6,097 nt of DNA from positions 1-6,097 of the forward strand of contig CAZDIO010000175.1 in assembly GCA_964505555.1 (NCBI GenBank), in the 5' to 3' direction. Every line of letters starts with the position of its first letter. The stretch's first letter is position 1. Positions 4,067 to 6,097 of the stretch are shown one piece after another. The notes under the pieces were generated by a model. The model saw nothing but the letters and a program-made list of their open reading frames with translations, was not told the origin of the DNA and searched no databases. This stretch comes from CAZDIO01 sp964505555. GTDB taxonomy: Bacteria; Bdellovibrionota_C; UBA2361; SZUA-149; CAZDIO01. The position numbers and the translations under genes were made by a program.

Positions 4067-5698
4067 TTAACGAACAAGGTTGATAATTTCGGTAAACAGA
4101 TCGTCTCCGGTTCGAATCATATGCGCGGAAGCCTGAAAAGCGCGTTGAAAACTAATTAGTTGCGTAAGTTCTTCATCAATATTCACTCCAGAGACTGCTG
4201 CTTGTAATTCTTCCTGTTGTGACTTCTGCTCTGCCGCAACGGTGTAGTCATTTGCTGCACGAGCGCTTACTCCTCCAACATAGGTAACTGTGGAATCATA
4301 CAATTCTTCCACAGTGGCACTGAGGGAAAAGTTTCCTAAGGAGTAATTGATTTTGTCGTCACGTAGCGCAAGGAGTGCTGAAATATTTGAGCCATCTCCA
4401 TCGACAAAGGAGGTCGAATTATCCGCTGGATCCAAATCAAGTGCTGCTGCAAAATCTGCGGGATCGGAAAATCCAAACTCGATCTCACTAGCGTAACTAG
4501 TAAGTCCATTTGCGGTAAGATCATCAGGAAGTCCGTCAGTATCTGAATCCGCAGCACCTGCAAAAGTAAACAACCCATAGACTCCTGGTCCCGTTCCACC
4601 AAGATCTCCCGAAGATGGTTGAAAACCCGCAGTGCCGGTATCTTCATCGGTGGAACCTAAATAGGTTTGGTTAAAACGAGTTAAGAGATCTCGTGCTATC
4701 GATTCTACTCTTGCAGCGATATCAACCAGATCTCCTTCTGCATCAAACGTGGAAGTATCCGTTGCACTCTGAATACCCCGAACATTTGCTAACCCACCAA
4801 GTTGTCCGCCGGAAGAAGCAATGACACCGGTTAGATCGATATGTGAGTCTGTAGCGGTGTCATCAAAATCAAAAACAATATGTCCTAATGCCTGCCCATC
4901 AAGTCCTTCGGGATATCCTCCGACGGGAGCAAAGCTTGGCGCTGGGGTAAACTCAAGTGCACGAGCAGAGTTTCCGGTTACCAAACCAAATCCATTTTGA
5001 AGGGTGACAAGAATTGTTCCGTCACTATTTTGGACCGTTTCAACTCCGATCAGTGAAGAGAGTTGACGAACTAATTGTTCTCGCTGATCGAGAAGTCCGA
5101 TGTTTTCCTGCTCTCCATTCGCTACGGGGGTAATAAGCCCATTGAGTTCTGCAATCTGTTCCGTTATCTGATTCACCTCTGTAACCAAAACTCCCATTCG
5201 GTTGTCAGCTTCGCGTTGTAAGTTTGCAATCGTTGAATAAGTGCTCTGAATGGATTGGGTGAGCGCTGCGCCTTTATCAATAACGTTTCCCCGTAAGGGA
5301 ATATTTGCTGGATCTACTTCAAGATCCTCTAAGGAGCTAAAAAACTCTGAGAGTTGAAAGCCAATACGCCCAACCGTTTGATCAAGCGAGAAAGGGGCTT
5401 GAGCGCGATTTAAGAACTCAGCTTTTGCTTGAGCGGAGGCACTCGTAGAGATTCGTGCCTGTAATTCCTTACCAAGAAATTTGTCCACTACCCGAATGAC
5501 ACGATTGATATTAACTCCTGAACCAAACGCGTCGTCACCCCCGCCTTGTGAACCTCGCGAAACAAGCTCCGCTTTGCGTCGGCTATATCCTTCCGTATTA
5601 ACGTTAGAGATATTGTTTCCGATTACACGAAGCGCTTGGCTCTGAACCGACAGTGCTCGTCGGCTAAGATCCAATAATGCTCCAAGCCCATTTCCCAT
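4067..5698 (-). CDS. flgK: Flagellar hook-associated protein FlgK (HAP1, 543 aa)
   Basis: FlgK forms the first ring of the hook-filament junction after export through the flagellar type III apparatus. The N-terminus carries the rod/hook/HAP signature: ALRVIGNNISNVNTEGYSRR (22-41). The FlgK helical domain follows (about 90-220), with N-N-L-type repeats and LLDQREQLVRQLSSLIGV (202-219). The C-terminus is the usual SGVNIDEELTQLISFQRAFQ (503-522) followed by ASAHMIRTGDDLFTEIINLV. The length is within the family range. The variable middle (about 250-460) is rich in Asp and Gly. It contains D384-S-D-T-D-G-L-P-D-D393, resembling an EF-hand or thrombospondin-3 calcium loop, which is not a standard FlgK feature. 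The ATG at 5698 has GAGG 7 bases upstream inside a small hairpin, and flgL follows after 10 bases. A sigma54-like promoter lies about 75 bases upstream. Confidence 0.97.
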   Translation of the reverse strand: MGNGLGALLDLSRRALSVQSQALRVIGNNISNVNTEGYSRRKAELVSRGSQGGGDDAFGSGVNINRVIRVVDKFLGKELQARISTSASAQAKAEFLNRAQAPFSLDQTVGRIGFQLSEFFSSLEDLEVDPANIPLRGNVIDKGAALTQSIQSTYSTIANLQREADNRMGVLVTEVNQITEQIAELNGLITPVANGEQENIGLLDQREQLVRQLSSLIGVETVQNSDGTILVTLQNGFGLVTGNSARALEFTPAPSFAPVGGYPEGLDGQALGHIVFDFDDTATDSHIDLTGVIASSGGQLGGLANVRGIQSATDTSTFDAEGDLVDIAARVESIARDLLTRFNQTYLGSTDEDTGTAGFQPSSGDLGGTGPGVYGLFTFAGAADSDTDGLPDDLTANGLTSYASEIEFGFSDPADFAAALDLDPADNSTSFVDGDGSNISALLALRDDKINYSLGNFSLSATVEELYDSTVTYVGGVSARAANDYTVAAEQKSQQEELQAAVSGVNIDEELTQLISFQRAFQASAHMIRTGDDLFTEIINLVR

Positions 5699-5705
5699 GC
5701 ATTTA

Positions 5706-5719
5706 CCTCATTCTTGAGG
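5706..5719 (-). promoter_or_regulatory. Hairpin covering the flgK ribosome binding site
   Basis: On the minus strand CCTCA (5719-5715) pairs perfectly with TGAGG (5710-5706) around an AGAA tetraloop. The right arm contains the GAGG Shine-Dalgarno, 7 bases before the flgK ATG. A 5-bp stem is modest but could lower translation unless opened by a protein or RNA. Confidence 0.4.
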
Positions 5720-5771
5720 GCGTAGCAGTATCCCCACAACGCACTCAGTTATTTCTTACTAATATGCTCTC

Positions 5772-5788
5772 TTGCAATCTTTGTGCTG
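5772..5788 (-). promoter_or_regulatory. Candidate sigma54 promoter for flgK-flgL
   Basis: The minus strand reads CAGCAC (5788-5783), AAAGA, TTGCAA (5777-5772), against TGGCAC-N5-TTGCA. The -12 half is perfect and the spacing is exact; the -24 half lacks the first G and the T. Transcription would start near 5762 with a leader of about 64 bases. Many flagellar hook and junction operons outside enterobacteria use sigma54, which supports but does not prove the call. Confidence 0.4.
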
Positions 5789-5800
5789 GGGTGAGTTGAA

Positions 5801-5839
5801 GGGAATTATGAAATGAATGTAGAGACTTAGGGGAATTAT
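5801..5839. repeat. Direct repeat GGGAATTAT, 30 bases apart, upstream of flgK
   Basis: GGGAATTAT occurs at 5801-5809 and again at 5831-5839. The 30-base period is close to three helical turns, placing both copies on the same DNA face upstream of the candidate flgK promoter. That could fit an activator, though -39 to -77 is nearer than most sigma54 enhancer sites. Confidence 0.3.
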
Positions 5840-5908
5840 CAATTAACTACTTACCTGGAGTAATTTGCCGGGGAGGGAAAAAATCGCCTTGTTTGGGACA
5901 GGATGATG

Positions 5909-5928
5909 TTGCTTCGCTTCGCTCGCAA
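5909..5928. repeat. Dispersed-repeat core of the 'ATTGCGAGCGAAGCGAAGCAA' kind
   Basis: The minus strand reads TTATTGCGAGCGAAGCGAAGCAA and then CATCATCCTGTC. From memory this matches a widespread intergenic repeat whose chance translation contains C-E-R-S-E-A. The ends TTGC and GCAA are self-complementary. Only one side of the usual palindromic element is clear, so the copy looks partial. Confidence 0.55.
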
Positions 5929-5946
5929 TAACACGGAAGGTAGGAG

Positions 5947-5982
5947 GTCAAGCTCAAGGTTAAGTAGAAGTTTAAGCCGAAG
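5947..5982. repeat. Degenerate tandem hexamer array, six NNNAAG units
   Basis: Plus-strand units are gtcaag, ctcaag, gttaag, tagaag, tttaag and ccgaag, from 5947 to 5982 without interruption. Only the AAG is fixed (CTT on minus). The array is too regular for chance in non-coding DNA and suggests replication slippage followed by decay. It could also be periodic binding sites. Confidence 0.55.
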
Positions 5983-6097
5983 AGCCTCGAACACCATAAA
6001 CGGTCCCTCTCTGTCGTGGGGGGCGGATGGCAGCAAAAACGAAACCACCTTTGCCATAATTGATTTTTTGGGCGACCAAATGTCTGAAATCTATACC

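Larger units (their letters stand above)
5840..6097. other. Repeat-rich, apparently non-coding stretch upstream of flgK
   Basis: No convincing gene is visible. Three minus-strand frames stay open for part of it. One runs from the window edge to a TAG at 5849-5847, and one from the edge to a TAA at 5974-5972. A third starts at an ATG at 6057 without a ribosome site. Their translations are dominated by repeat-derived peptides (C-E-R-S-E-A, alternating leucines) or rich in Trp, Cys and Pro. The stretch contains a dispersed-repeat core (5909-5928) and a degenerate hexamer array (5947-5982). A plus-strand ATG at 6080-6082 is open to the edge but has no good ribosome site. Confidence 0.6.

Noticed and set aside
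4336..4647. 103-codon minus-strand frame inside flgK
   Set aside because: Same-strand alternate frame of the FlgK variable domain with no ribosome site or recognisable domain.
5851..6057. 68-codon minus-strand reading frame starting at ATG 6057
   Set aside because: No ribosome binding site, and its translation runs through the hexamer array and the dispersed-repeat core, giving alternating leucines and repeat-typical residues.

Overview
The window looks like chromosomal DNA of a flagellated, Gram-negative-type bacterium of moderate GC content. The combination flgK-flgL-csrA-fliW, an HDOD protein and candidate sigma28 and sigma54 flagellar promoters fits the deltaproteobacterial lineages and relatives (Desulfobacterota, Bdellovibrionota, SAR324-like). 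Enterobacteria lack FliW, and in Bacillus the order is fliW-csrA. This placement is inferred from gene content and order; no taxonomic marker is present.

Layout from the left: a perfect GC-rich hairpin (1-25); a small zinc-ribbon protein (84-425, minus); a STAS-domain anti-sigma-factor-antagonist-like protein (502-825, minus); a 266-base divergent control region; an HDOD signalling protein (1092-1991, plus). The HDOD gene converges on, and overlaps by 15 bases, the end of fliW (1977-2435, minus). Further right, all on minus, are csrA (2455-2748), a 297-base gap with a 79-base inverted repeat of a common dispersed type, flgL (3046-4056) and flgK (4067-5698). The last 399 bases (5699-6097) hold the flgK promoter and leader region and then repeat-derived, apparently non-coding DNA.

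FlgK and FlgL are the two junction proteins between hook and filament. CsrA represses translation of target mRNAs (classically flagellin), and FliW, itself sequestered by flagellin, antagonises CsrA. The minus-strand cluster therefore joins hook-filament junction assembly to the switch that times flagellin synthesis. The STAS gene has a good sigma28 (FliA)-like promoter, which suggests it belongs to the late flagellar regulon. The HDOD protein is a plausible further motility or signalling regulator.

Nothing here is clearly a new system. The points most worth following are post-transcriptional: a GGA-rich csrA leader, a CsrA-like site over the fliW ribosome binding site, a CsrA with a long C-terminal tail, the repeat hairpin splitting flgKL from csrA-fliW, and a hairpin occluding the flgK ribosome binding site. 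Others are the C8 tract in the HDOD gene, the calcium-loop-like motif in FlgK and the repeats upstream of flgK. Promoter calls were made by eye and are tentative.
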